In this document: one piece after another, positions 25,438-33,820 of the stretch
Numbering within the stretch: the stretch's first letter is position 1
Layout of the letters: each line of letters opens with the position of its first letter
Source: Candidatus Mediterraneibacter excrementigallinarum
GTDB lineage: Bacteria > Bacillota > Clostridia > Lachnospirales > Lachnospiraceae
Assembly: GCA_019120075.1 (NCBI GenBank)
Contig: DWVT01000036.1
Coordinates: 1-46,338 of the forward strand
Direction of reading: 5' to 3'
DNA length: 46,338 nucleotides
Program-made: the position numbers and the translations under genes
Notes under the pieces: model-generated
What the model saw: the letters and a program-made list of their open reading frames with translations, nothing else
Told to the model about the DNA's origin: nothing
Database searches by the model: none

Positions 25438-25533
25438 ACAGTCGCACCGGAGCCTCAGTTTTGAAATACACAAATGTGGCGAGAAAACGAAACTCCGGGA
25501 AATAAACAAAAGGAAATCCAGGGAGGAAAGGAT

Positions 25534-26550
25534 ATGAAATATATTTCATTCGCAATTCCATGTTACAACTCTGAGGCATATATGGAAAAGGCAATCAATT
25601 CGATCCTTGTGGGCGGAGATGACGTGGAGATCATCGTGGTCAACGACGGTTCAAAGGACGGAACACAGGCTATCGCCGAAAAATATGAGAAAGAGTATCC
25701 GACGATCGTGAAAGCGGTCAGCAAGGAGAACGGCGGTCACGGCGATGCGGTCAACTGCGGACTGGCTCATGCGACGGGCAGATATTTTAAGGTGGTCGAC
25801 AGTGACGACTGGGTGGACGAAGAGGCTCTGAAAAAGATCCTTGACGCTGTAAAGGGCTTTGTTGAAGCGGATTCTCAGGTTGATATGATCATTTCCAATT
25901 ATGTTTACGAGAAAGTAGGGATGACACACAAGAAGGTGATCCGCTACGACAATGTTCTGCCGGAGAACCAGATCTTCCGATGGGATGATATCGGCAGGTT
26001 CCATATCGATCAGTATATCCTGATGCACTCGGTGATCTACCGGACGGAGATGCTGCGGCTCTGTCAGCTGCGCCTTCCGAAGCATACGTTCTATGTGGAC
26101 AATATTTATGTCTATTATCCTCTTCCGCATGTGAGGACGCTGTACTATCTGAATGTGGATTTTTACCGCTATTTTATCGGGCGGGAAGACCAGTCTGTCA
26201 ATGAAAAGGTGATGATCAGCAGGATCGATCAGCAGCTCTTCGTGACAAAGACAATGATCGGCATGTATGAACTGCGCATGATCACCAGCAAGAAACTGAG
26301 AAAATACATGGTCAACTATCTGGCGATCATGATGACGGTGTCTTCCATCCTCTGCATCCGTTCCAGGAAAAAGGAGAATCTGGAGAAGAAGAAGGAACTC
26401 TGGGCATACCTGAAGAAAAAAGATTACAAGACTTATGTGAAGATCCGTTACGGCATCCTGGGACAGACCATGAATCTTCCGGGAAGACCGGGAAGAAAGG
26501 TCTCTTCTCTCGCGTACAGTGTGGCGAGAAGATTGATCGGATTTAATTAG
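25534..26550 (+). CDS. Family 2 glycosyltransferase
   Basis: A 338-residue GT-A fold glycosyltransferase. The ATG at 25534 has GGAGGAAAGG upstream; the open frame before it is untranslated leader. Seen are the nucleotide-binding start ISFAIPCYNSEAYMEKAI, EIIVVNDGSKDGT near 33-44, the metal-binding DSDDW at 89-93 and an acceptor-side region ending in a basic C-terminus (VARRLIGFN). No membrane helices. It transfers a sugar from a nucleotide donor to an unknown acceptor, perhaps a surface glycan or glycolipid; no other polysaccharide genes are near. It diverges from phosphofructokinase and precedes rubrerythrin by 77 bases. Confidence 0.9.
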   Translation: MKYISFAIPCYNSEAYMEKAINSILVGGDDVEIIVVNDGSKDGTQAIAEKYEKEYPTIVKAVSKENGGHGDAVNCGLAHATGRYFKVVDSDDWVDEEALKKILDAVKGFVEADSQVDMIISNYVYEKVGMTHKKVIRYDNVLPENQIFRWDDIGRFHIDQYILMHSVIYRTEMLRLCQLRLPKHTFYVDNIYVYYPLPHVRTLYYLNVDFYRYFIGREDQSVNEKVMISRIDQQLFVTKTMIGMYELRMITSKKLRKYMVNYLAIMMTVSSILCIRSRKKENLEKKKELWAYLKKKDYKTYVKIRYGILGQTMNLPGRPGRKVSSLAYSVARRLIGFN

Positions 26551-26573
26551 AACACTGGAAAGAATGTATAAAA

Positions 26574-26638
26574 TTGACAGCCATGGCACATATTACTTCT
26601 GAAAACAGTAGGAAAGGAGTATGTACCATGGCTGTTAA
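26574..26638 (+). promoter_or_regulatory. Long inverted repeat over the rubrerythrin start codon
   Basis: Bases 26574-26591 pair with 26621-26638 over 18 positions with one C-A mismatch and one G-U pair. The right arm contains the start codon (26628-26630), and the 29-base loop holds the ribosome site. Read as RNA it would hide the ATG; read as DNA it could be a repressor site. Confidence 0.6.
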
Positions 26639-27230
26639 TTTTTCGGAGAGTAAGACAAAAGAAAATCTGATGCGCGCTTTTGCGGGAGAGAGCCAGGCTC
26701 GCAACCGGTATACGATCGCGGCGAAGAAGGCGGACGACGAGGGGATGCATACCATTGCGGATATCTTCCGGTATACCGCTGAGCAGGAGAGGGCGCACGC
26801 AGAGCGATATTATAATCTGCTGAAGAGCATGGCGGGAGAGACGATCCACATCGACGGGGGTTATCCGGTAGATCTTCAGGATGATCTTGCCGGTCTGCTG
26901 CGCGCGGCGGAACACAACGAGCACGAAGAATATGAGGACGTATATCAGGCTTTTGGGGATACGGCTTCGGATGAGGGATTCCACGAGGCGGCTTCCGCAT
27001 TCTATCAGATCGCAGAAGTAGAGCATATCCATGAGATTCGTTTCGCACGTCTGGCAAAACTGCTGGAAGAGGATTCCTATTATGGCGGAGGAGATGTGAC
27101 CAAGTGGATCTGCACTAACTGCGGTTATATCCATGAAGGAAACCAGGCGCCGAAATACTGCCCTGTGTGCAGATATGAGCAGGGATATTTCCTGCCCTAT
27201 GAATTCGCGTGCTATAAAGGGGAGGAGTAA
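26628..27230 (+). CDS. rbr: Rubrerythrin
   Basis: A 200-residue peroxide-reducing diiron protein. The N-terminal four-helix domain has the iron ligands E21 (AGESQARNRY), E54/H57 (AEQERAHAE), Glu near 97-98 and E130/H133 (AEVEHIHE); the C-terminal rubredoxin-like site has Cys162/165 and Cys178/181 (ICTNCGY and YCPVCRY). It detoxifies hydrogen peroxide in anaerobes using electrons from NAD(P)H via redox partners. ATG 26628 follows AAAGGAG by 8 bases; in-frame TTG and ATG codons upstream (26574, 26583) have no ribosome site. A TATAAAAT-like -10 is visible at 26567-26574, and the start lies in a strong inverted repeat, so translation may be controlled. Confidence 0.95.
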   Translation: MAVNFSESKTKENLMRAFAGESQARNRYTIAAKKADDEGMHTIADIFRYTAEQERAHAERYYNLLKSMAGETIHIDGGYPVDLQDDLAGLLRAAEHNEHEEYEDVYQAFGDTASDEGFHEAASAFYQIAEVEHIHEIRFARLAKLLEEDSYYGGGDVTKWICTNCGYIHEGNQAPKYCPVCRYEQGYFLPYEFACYKGEE

Positions 27231-27284
27231 AACCGGGCAGCGGACAGCGAACGGCTTTGCCGTGAGCTGACCGCAGTATGGCGG

Positions 27285-27312
27285 CGGATAGGGGAAAATC
27301 TTTCCCTATCCG
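27285..27312. terminator. Hairpin between rubrerythrin and dehydrogenase genes
   Basis: CGGATAGGGGAAA and TTTCCCTATCCG (27287-27312 region) form a 12-bp stem with one bulged G and a 3-base loop. No T-run follows on either strand, so termination efficiency is unclear. Confidence 0.45.
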
Positions 27313-27370
27313 ATCGCGGTATAAGCCCGGCAGGCGCACATAAACGTTCCTTAAGGGAATGGGCAGGTTT

Positions 27371-28354
27371 CTAGCATAACTGTGTCGGACAGTCACGGCC
27401 CTCCGTCATCTCGATCAGGCCGCATACACCGCATTCCACCATGCTTCTGACTGCGCTGTCGGTGTAGAATGCCATGTGCTGGGTGTGGATGACATTTTTG
27501 AACTGACGCAGATATGCCATGTCCCGGTTGGAGAAGATGTCTGTTTTCAGGTCTTTGTGGACGATGTTCTCCTCGTCCTCCATGCAGTCCAGACCGAGAG
27601 CCCCGATCTGCTCGGATTCGATCCCTTCGATGAGCGCTTTCATGTCCATTAGTGAGCCTCGTGCGCAGTTGATGAGGACGACTCCTTTTTTCATCTGCTT
27701 CAGCGTACTGCGGTCGATCATATGGAAAGTCTCCGGTACGAGGGCGACATGGAGAGAGATGATATCACTTTCTCTGTAAAGAGTCTCCAGAGATACATAC
27801 TCTGCAAATCGTTTTACTTCTTCATTTTCGTGGCGGCTGCTGCAGATGATCCGGCATCCGAAGCCGGAGAGCTCGCGGATCACGGTGGCCCCGATACTTC
27901 CGGTCCCGATGATCCCGACGGTCAGGTCTTTCAGCTCCCTTCCGATCAGACCGCTCAGAGAGTAGTCGTTGACCTGGGTGCGCCACAGTGCCTGTTTATA
28001 ATTGCGCAGGCAGAGCAGGATCATCATAATGGTATAATCAGCCACTCCGTTGGGATCGTACCGGGCGTTGCAGACATGGAGCCCGATCCTGCGGGCATAC
28101 TCGACGTCAATGTGGTTATAGCCGATGGTGCGGGTGGACAGACAGCGGACGCCCTGCTTTTTGAGAAGGTCGAGTTCTGTTTCGCCGTACCGGTACATGC
28201 CGAGGATGCTGACCCCGCAGCCCGGCTCCAGTTCAGGGATCCTGCCGGGAGTGAGACCGTCCGGATCCAGGATGATCTCGCTTTCTGTTTTTTTCGCAAG
28301 CGAGCGGAAGTATTCTTTTTCGTCATCTCTCACTTCAAATGCATAGATCTTCAT
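27371..28354 (-). CDS. D-lactate dehydrogenase-like 2-hydroxyacid dehydrogenase
   Basis: A 327-residue NAD-dependent D-2-hydroxyacid dehydrogenase of the LdhA/VanH group. Substrate-domain RTIGYNHIDVEYARRIG is followed by the NAD loop VGIIGTGSIG (150-155), catalytic R232 in NCARGSLMD, the acid in LDCMEDEE (about 259) and the catalytic His in HTQHMAFYT (H293). It most likely reduces pyruvate to D-lactate in fermentation; a role in making D-lactate for cell-wall precursors is less likely without van genes nearby. It has its own strong promoter and diverges from a subtilase. Confidence 0.92.
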   Translation of the reverse strand: MKIYAFEVRDDEKEYFRSLAKKTESEIILDPDGLTPGRIPELEPGCGVSILGMYRYGETELDLLKKQGVRCLSTRTIGYNHIDVEYARRIGLHVCNARYDPNGVADYTIMMILLCLRNYKQALWRTQVNDYSLSGLIGRELKDLTVGIIGTGSIGATVIRELSGFGCRIICSSRHENEEVKRFAEYVSLETLYRESDIISLHVALVPETFHMIDRSTLKQMKKGVVLINCARGSLMDMKALIEGIESEQIGALGLDCMEDEENIVHKDLKTDIFSNRDMAYLRQFKNVIHTQHMAFYTDSAVRSMVECGVCGLIEMTEGRDCPTQLC

Positions 28355-28410
28355 TAATTTTCCCTCGTTTTCATAGTATTTTACAGACAGTATTTCCGAA
28401 ACTGTAATGA

Positions 28411-28439
28411 AGTATATGAAATACCGGAAAGCCTGTCAA
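28411..28439 (-). promoter_or_regulatory. Dehydrogenase promoter
   Basis: Minus strand TTGACA (28434-28439), 17 bases, TATACT (28411-28416), about 55 bases upstream of the ATG. Eleven of twelve consensus matches. Confidence 0.75.
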
Positions 28440-28496
28440 TGCGGCGCTTTGACGCGTCGAACCGCAGCACTTTAAAGAGTCACGGGAGGATTTGTT

Positions 28497-30305
28497 ATGA
28501 GTGAAAAGATAGAAGATCTGCTGAACCTTGCGCTTGAAGCGACAGAGGAGGAGCGGGAGCGGTCTCAGGAACTGGAGGTCGGGTTTGACCCGCTGGAGAA
28601 GGAATGGGAACTGATCGTAAAATATTCCGGTGATCCGGAACAGATCCGGGAGATTGCGGTGAAGGTGACCCTTCTTATGAACGGGTATGCGGTGGTCCTT
28701 GTGCGGGAAGACCGGATCAATGATCTTGCGGGGCTGGGCGGAGTGGAATTTATAGAAAAGCCGAAAAATCTCTATTTTCAGGTGGAGAACGGGCGAAATA
28801 CATCCTGTATCAATCCGGTCCAGAACCCGCCGTTTTCCCTGAGCGGCAGAGGCGTTCTGACAGGGATCGTGGACAGCGGGATCGATCTGGCGCATCCGGA
28901 TTTCCGGAATGAGGACGGGACGACTCGGGTCCTGGCACTGTGGGATCAGACAATCCCGGGAAATCCGCCTTCAGGGTACTCCAGAGGCAGCGAGTATACA
29001 GCGGAGGAGATCAACCGGATCCTGATGCCTCAGCCGATGGAAAGCGGCGGTGGTACGGAGGGCGGTGAGCCGGAACGCGCCGGAGGTGTCGGACAGGGGC
29101 AGGCGGCTCCGGACAGGATCCTTCCAGGGAGAGATATCAGCGGGCACGGAACCGCGGTGGCAGGTATCGCAGCGGGAAACGGGAGAGGGAGCGAGGGAAG
29201 GCGGTTACGGGGAGTGGCGCCGGAGAGTCCTCTGATCATTGTGAAGATGGGGCAGGCAAGAGAAGACGGGTTTCCAAGAACCACAGAGCTGATGGAAGGA
29301 GTGGATTATATTATCCGGAAAGCCCGGGAGGCGGGGATGCCGGTGGCGGTAAATATCAGCTTCGGCAATACATACGGCTCCCACGACGGTACATCTCTGG
29401 TGGAGAGGTTTCTGAATGATATCTCTGATACATGGAAAAACGTGATCTGTATCGGCAGCGGAAACGAGGGCACGACCGCCGGACATGCGGCGGGACAGGT
29501 ATCAGATGAGGAAGATGTGATTCAGGAGCTGGCTGTTCAGGAGAGGGAACCGGCATTGAATGTACAGATATGGAAATCATATGTGGATGAGATGGATATT
29601 TCCATAGTCAGTCCTTCCGGCGAACGTGTGGGCCCCTTTCGGGAGATACTCGGTCCCCAGCGGTTTATACTGGGCGGTACGGAACTTCTGGTCTATTACG
29701 GGGAACCGAAGCCATACAGTGTCAGACAGGAAATATATATATCTTTCATTCCACAGCGGTCCTATGTGGACAGCGGCGTATGGCAGATCATACTGACTCC
29801 CAGACGCATTGTGGACGGCGCGTATCAGATGTGGCTCCCGGCACAGGCGGCGCTGAATGTGGGAACGGCATTTCTGACGCCTGACAGTACGACTACTTTG
29901 ACGATCCCGTCCACTGCTTCTCTGGCGGTAACAGTGGCGGCGTATGACGCAAGGACATTCTCTTATGCGGACTTTTCCGGAAGGGGACCGGCGGCGGTCT
30001 ATGAAGGAAGCAATGTGCTGAAACCAGATCTTGCGGCTCCGGGCGTCCTGGTCAATGCACCTGTTCCCGGCGGCGGTTACCGCGCTTTTTCTGGAACCTC
30101 GTTTGCCGCGCCTTTTGTCACGGGAAGCGCGGCCCTTCTGATGGAATGGGGGATCGTGCAGGGCAACGATCCGTATCTGTACGGGGAGAAGGTGAAGGCG
30201 TACCTGAGACGTGGGGCAAGAGAACTGCCGGGATACAGTGTGTGGCCGAACTCACTGCTGGGGTTCGGGGCACTGTGCGTCAGGGACAGCCTGCCGAACG
30301 GCTGA
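28497..30305 (+). CDS. Subtilisin-like serine protease, Csp-like
   Basis: A 602-residue S8 peptidase with the full triad: D126 (GIVDSGIDLAHPDF), H217 (DISGHGTAVAGIAAG) and S535 (FSGTSFAAPFVTG). The oxyanion Asn is in IGSGNEGTTAGH. Residues 1-100 look like a prodomain; there is no signal peptide. A Gly/Glu-rich stretch (about 180-208) is inserted just before the His motif. The domain layout, with a jelly-roll-like insertion between Asn and Ser motifs, matches the clostridial Csp germination proteases, which cut the cortex hydrolase SleC; CspA/CspC are inactive pseudoproteases, this one is not. Role in germination is inference. GGGAGG lies 8 bases before the ATG. It may alternatively be a general cytosolic subtilase of Lachnospiraceae. 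Confidence 0.88.
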   Translation: MSEKIEDLLNLALEATEEERERSQELEVGFDPLEKEWELIVKYSGDPEQIREIAVKVTLLMNGYAVVLVREDRINDLAGLGGVEFIEKPKNLYFQVENGRNTSCINPVQNPPFSLSGRGVLTGIVDSGIDLAHPDFRNEDGTTRVLALWDQTIPGNPPSGYSRGSEYTAEEINRILMPQPMESGGGTEGGEPERAGGVGQGQAAPDRILPGRDISGHGTAVAGIAAGNGRGSEGRRLRGVAPESPLIIVKMGQAREDGFPRTTELMEGVDYIIRKAREAGMPVAVNISFGNTYGSHDGTSLVERFLNDISDTWKNVICIGSGNEGTTAGHAAGQVSDEEDVIQELAVQEREPALNVQIWKSYVDEMDISIVSPSGERVGPFREILGPQRFILGGTELLVYYGEPKPYSVRQEIYISFIPQRSYVDSGVWQIILTPRRIVDGAYQMWLPAQAALNVGTAFLTPDSTTTLTIPSTASLAVTVAAYDARTFSYADFSGRGPAAVYEGSNVLKPDLAAPGVLVNAPVPGGGYRAFSGTSFAAPFVTGSAALLMEWGIVQGNDPYLYGEKVKAYLRRGARELPGYSVWPNSLLGFGALCVRDSLPNG

Positions 30306-30425
30306 GCACTGCTTTTCTGAATTCCGGTATTCTTTCGGGCTTTTGCCGAGCTTTCTGCGGAAGGTCTCGGCATAGTAGCTGGCACTGCCGAAGCCGGTTG
30401 AGAGTGCGATTTCTGTCACAGTCGG
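30252..30425 (-). pseudogene. AraC regulator remnant (C-terminal HTH only)
   Basis: On the minus strand 30422 to 30303 encodes VTEIALSTGFGSASYY, then AETFRRKLGKSPKEYR, the last helix-turn-helix and closing motif of an AraC regulator, then reads on through the subtilase 3' end to a TGA at 30252. Upstream of 30425 the likeness stops and no start or first HTH exists. It is a decayed 3' fragment of a gene whose other part was lost, marking a rearrangement at the edge of the A+T-richer block to its right. Confidence 0.8.
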
Positions 30426-30546
30426 GAAGAACCGGATGAAACAGGATTGTTATAGAATCATGCAGGTATCTGATAGAAACCCTGCAAAATGTACAGTAAA
30501 ATCATATTATGAATCAATCTTGAAGTCAAGTTCGAAAGGAGTACAG

Positions 30547-31377
30547 ATGTTTGCCGATTATCATGTACATACAGAATTCAGCGATGACTCCATATATCCG
30601 ATGGAAGATGTGATCAGGGATGCAGTCCGTATGAATATGGAGGAAATCTGCATAACTGACCATGTGGATTATGGTGTGAAAGATGACTGGGACTCCGGCG
30701 CAGAGATCATATACCGAAGCGGAGAACCTCTTGCAAATGTGGATTATCCTGCATATATGGATAAGATCCAGTCGCTGAAGAAAAAGTATGAAGGGAAGAT
30801 CAGGATAAAAACGGGAATGGAGTTTGGCGTTCAGACACATACGATCCCTCAGTTCGAGACTCTATTTAGAAGATATCCATTTGATTTTATTATCCTGTCT
30901 GTCCATCAGGTGGAAGATAAAGAGTTCTGGACACAGGAGTTCCAGAAAGGCAGAACACAGAAGGAATATAATGAACGCTATTATGAGGAGATGCTTTCAC
31001 TGGTAAAGCATTACAAGAACTATTCTGTGCTTGGGCATATGGATCTGATCAAGCGGTACGACAAGGAGGGAGAATATCCTTTTGAAAAAATAAAACCTGT
31101 CATAGAAGATATCCTGAAAATCGTGATCGCCGATGGCAAAGGGATTGAAATAAACACATCGGCGAAACGGTATGGACTGGAAAATACCATGCCCTCACAG
31201 GAAATACTGCGATTATACAAAGAACTGGGAGGGGAGATCATTACGATCGGCAGCGACAGTCATAAGCCGGACCAGCTGGGATACGGTATCGCTGAAGCTC
31301 AGAAACTTCTGAAAGAGATTGGATTTCAGAATATCTGCACATTTGAAAAAATGAATCCGATCATGCATGAATTATAA
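30547..31377 (+). CDS. PHP-domain phosphatase (histidinol-phosphatase-like)
   Basis: A 276-residue metal-dependent phosphoesterase of the PHP family, HisJ/HisK type. ATG 30547 follows AAAGGAG; earlier in-frame codons have no ribosome site. Metal ligands are visible in DYHVHTEFSDDS, ITDHVDYG, Glu in TGMEFG, His in LSVHQVED and LGHMDLI, and the closing IGSDSHKPDQLG. Histidinol-phosphate is the usual substrate of the family, but no other histidine genes are here; a phosphosugar or nucleotide substrate is possible. It opens a plus-strand group with a MATE pump and an acetyltransferase, all more A+T rich than their surroundings. Confidence 0.88.
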   Translation: MFADYHVHTEFSDDSIYPMEDVIRDAVRMNMEEICITDHVDYGVKDDWDSGAEIIYRSGEPLANVDYPAYMDKIQSLKKKYEGKIRIKTGMEFGVQTHTIPQFETLFRRYPFDFIILSVHQVEDKEFWTQEFQKGRTQKEYNERYYEEMLSLVKHYKNYSVLGHMDLIKRYDKEGEYPFEKIKPVIEDILKIVIADGKGIEINTSAKRYGLENTMPSQEILRLYKELGGEIITIGSDSHKPDQLGYGIAEAQKLLKEIGFQNICTFEKMNPIMHEL

Positions 31378-31403
31378 AGCAATGTCAGGAGAATAACAAA
31401 CCG

Positions 31404-32756
31404 ATGAACGATAAAAATTTTAGAAAAAAACTTCTTGCCCTTGTACTGCCAATCACATTTCAACAGCTTATGCTGGCTGTTGTCAGCGCGTCAGACGCCC
31501 TTATGGTAGGAGTGATCGGGCAGGATCTGCTCTCAGCCGTATCGCTGGCAAGTCAGGTCACATTTGTATATAATCTTTTTCTTGCTGCCCTGACGATCGG
31601 TACGAGTATGTTTGCCGCACAATACTGGGGAAAAGGGGATAAAAATGCGATCGAAAGGATACTTGGGATTGTACTGAGGACATCTATGCTGGTTTCAGCC
31701 GTATTTTTTGCCGGAACTATGTTTACACCGGAACTGCTGATGCGGATTTTTACGGAAGATCCGGTGCTGACCGTTTATGGGACTGATTACCTGAGGATTG
31801 TGAGTGTTACTTATCTGATGTGTGGCATATCACAGATTTATCTCTGTATCATGAAGAACAGCGGCCTTGCCGCAAAGAGTATGGTCATAAGTTCTACAGC
31901 GGCAGGATTAAATATCATCCTGAATGCTGTCCTGATTTATGGGCTTTTTGGGGCGCCGCGAATGGAAGCAGCAGGAGCGGCCGCGGCAACGGCTCTTTCC
32001 AGAGTGGCCGAACTGGCATGGGTGCTGCTGGAATTGAGAAAAAAGGGGAGAATCAAGATCCGCCTCCGCTATATACTGCATCCGGATCAGCCGATGAGAA
32101 AAGAATTCTGGCATTATACATTCCCCGTACTGGGGAATGAACTTGTCTGGGGCGGCGGATTCACCATGTATTCTGTGATCATGGGGCACCTGGGAACAGA
32201 CGCGGTAGCTGCAAATTCGATAGCAAATATTGTGAAAAACCTGATCGCGAGCCTTGCTATGGGTATCGGGAACGGAGGAGCGATCATTGTAGGAAATGAA
32301 CTGGGAGCCGGTAAATTGGAGAGAGCAAAAGCGTATGGCGGGAAGCTGTGCCGCATTGCGGTTATAAGCGGGATATGTTCCGGCGTTTTTCTTCTGGCTG
32401 TAAGTCCGGCTGTTCTGATCGTTTCTGATCTGTCTCCCACAGCAGAAGAATATCTCAAATGGATGCTGGTCATGTGCAGCTATTATATGATCGGAAAATA
32501 TGTAAACGGGACAACGATCAGCGGAATTTTCTGCGCTGGAGGCGATTCCCGGTTCGGCTTCCTGTGCGATACGATTACGCTCTGGTGTTTTACTGTTCCG
32601 GCGGGCTTTATAACCGCATTTGTCCTGAAAATGCCGGTGCTGCTTGTATATTTTATCATTAATCTGGATGAAATTGTAAAGCTGCCGGCAGTATACCGTA
32701 GGTATAAAAAATACCGCTGGCTGAAGGATCTGACTATAAATCAAAAAGAAAAGTAA
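31404..32756 (+). CDS. MATE family efflux transporter
   Basis: A 450-residue, twelve-helix MATE protein. Helix 1 region is VLPITFQQLMLAVVSASDALMVG, with TIGTSMFAAQYWGKGDKNA as the family loop, and the second half starts at FPVLGNELVWGGGFTMYSVI and includes AMGIGNGGAIIVGNELGAG. It is only remotely like the MATE protein at 20407 and would belong to another subgroup. The gene starts 26 bases after the PHP gene, with CAGGAG about 12 bases before the ATG, and is followed after 30 bases by an acetyltransferase. Export substrate unknown. Confidence 0.92.
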   Translation: MNDKNFRKKLLALVLPITFQQLMLAVVSASDALMVGVIGQDLLSAVSLASQVTFVYNLFLAALTIGTSMFAAQYWGKGDKNAIERILGIVLRTSMLVSAVFFAGTMFTPELLMRIFTEDPVLTVYGTDYLRIVSVTYLMCGISQIYLCIMKNSGLAAKSMVISSTAAGLNIILNAVLIYGLFGAPRMEAAGAAAATALSRVAELAWVLLELRKKGRIKIRLRYILHPDQPMRKEFWHYTFPVLGNELVWGGGFTMYSVIMGHLGTDAVAANSIANIVKNLIASLAMGIGNGGAIIVGNELGAGKLERAKAYGGKLCRIAVISGICSGVFLLAVSPAVLIVSDLSPTAEEYLKWMLVMCSYYMIGKYVNGTTISGIFCAGGDSRFGFLCDTITLWCFTVPAGFITAFVLKMPVLLVYFIINLDEIVKLPAVYRRYKKYRWLKDLTINQKEK

Positions 32757-32786
32757 ACATTATTGAGTTGGATGGAGGAAAGCAAA

Positions 32787-33422
32787 ATGACAATGAGAGA
32801 GCGTATCAGAGAAGGAAAGTTATTTACAGACGAATGTGAAGGGCTTCCGGAAGAACGGATGTCTGCAAAGATCAGAATGTGGAAATTCAATCATCTGATG
32901 CCGGATGAAACAGAGAAAAGAAGTGCCTGTATAAATGAAATATTCGGCAAAGAGACAGATGCATGGATCGAACCGCCGTTTTACTTCTGCTATGGAACAC
33001 ATATTACGGTCGGGGATGGAACTTACATTAATATGAACTGTAACTTTATAGACGACGGAATCATACAGATTGGAAAAAATGTATTATTTGGCCCTGCCGT
33101 TACGATCGCGACCGTGGGTCACCCGGTGAACCCTGAGCTGAGAGAATATATGTATGCTGATCCTGTTGTGATCGGCGACAATTGCTGGCTGGGGGCGAAT
33201 GTGGTCGTATGCCCGGGAGTAACGATAGGAAGAAACAGTGTGATCGGTGCAGGAAGTGTAGTAATCCATGATATTCCGGAAAATACAGTTGCAGTCGGAA
33301 ATCCATGCCGCGTGATCCGTAAAATCGGAGAAAAGGACATGAAATATTATTATAGAGACCGAATGATTGATACTGAAGACCTGAAAGAAGAAAAATTGCT
33401 GCGGGAGGAAAAAGAAGAGTGA
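32787..33422 (+). CDS. Hexapeptide sugar O-acetyltransferase (LacA/Maa-like)
   Basis: A 211-residue left-handed beta-helix acetyltransferase. ATG 32787 has GGAGG upstream at 32774-32778; the TTG further up is not needed. The N-terminal maltose/galactoside acetyltransferase helix region (TMRERIREGKLFTDECEGL) is followed by hexapeptide turns: VGDGTYINMNCNFIDDG, the catalytic His in TVGHPVN, then NCWLGANVVVCPGVTIG and GAGSVV. It transfers acetyl from acetyl-CoA to a sugar, often to allow its disposal. The last 25 residues are highly charged. It ends the PHP-MATE group and may detoxify a compound that the pump exports. Confidence 0.92.
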   Translation: MTMRERIREGKLFTDECEGLPEERMSAKIRMWKFNHLMPDETEKRSACINEIFGKETDAWIEPPFYFCYGTHITVGDGTYINMNCNFIDDGIIQIGKNVLFGPAVTIATVGHPVNPELREYMYADPVVIGDNCWLGANVVVCPGVTIGRNSVIGAGSVVIHDIPENTVAVGNPCRVIRKIGEKDMKYYYRDRMIDTEDLKEEKLLREEKEE

Positions 33423-33423
33423 T

Positions 33424-33630
33424 AAACGATATAACTGGATATATACGTTAAAAGCACCGGTTGTTCCAGGCGATATCTTATTAGTGAATACAAAGATGGG
33501 AGCGGATTTTATCTGCGTAGATAGAATAGATTATATCGCCGGATATAAGTTCTGCTTACAATATAAAAAAGTCAGAAAACATATGAATATGCGTATGGAA
33601 GAAGAGGACGAGACAGGTCATGAAAAATAG
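33424..33630 (+). pseudogene. Reading frame without start codon, probable gene fragment
   Basis: From 33424 a 68-codon frame begins KRYNWIYTLKAPVVPGD, continues ILLVNTKMGADFICVDRIDY and ends at TAG 33628. It has natural-looking residue use and a small beta-rich pattern, but no ATG, GTG or TTG before the previous in-frame stop at 33379-33381. GGGAGG at 33401-33406 is present. It is either a 5'-truncated gene, or uses an unusual start. A 24-codon frame from ATG 33620 continues beyond it and might be the same gene after a frameshift. Family not recognised. Confidence 0.45.
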
Positions 33631-33760
33631 TACGGTTAGCGGCGACGCTGGGAATGACATTGCAGATGCAGCTGACAGCGAAGGAATGACATAGAGCGTA
33701 ATGGAGCTCTGCTTTGAAGTCAATATCGAAAATTTATCAGTTTTTATATTTTTCAGGATA

Positions 33761-33769
33761 TGTTAGAAT
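33761..33769 (+). promoter_or_regulatory. Extended -10 promoter of the ABC exporter operon
   Basis: TGTTAGAAT: -10 box TAGAAT (33764-33769) with TGn; weak -35. The RNA would start about 45 bases before the ATG. Confidence 0.45.
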
Positions 33770-33820
33770 AGACAGGAAGATTTTTTGGAAAATCAATTAA
33801 AAAAGGAATGGAGAGCAGCA

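Noticed and set aside
28355-28496. A sporulation-type promoter for the subtilase
   Set aside because: I looked for sigma-E/G-like boxes upstream but found no convincing pair; only the divergent sigma-A promoter is clear.
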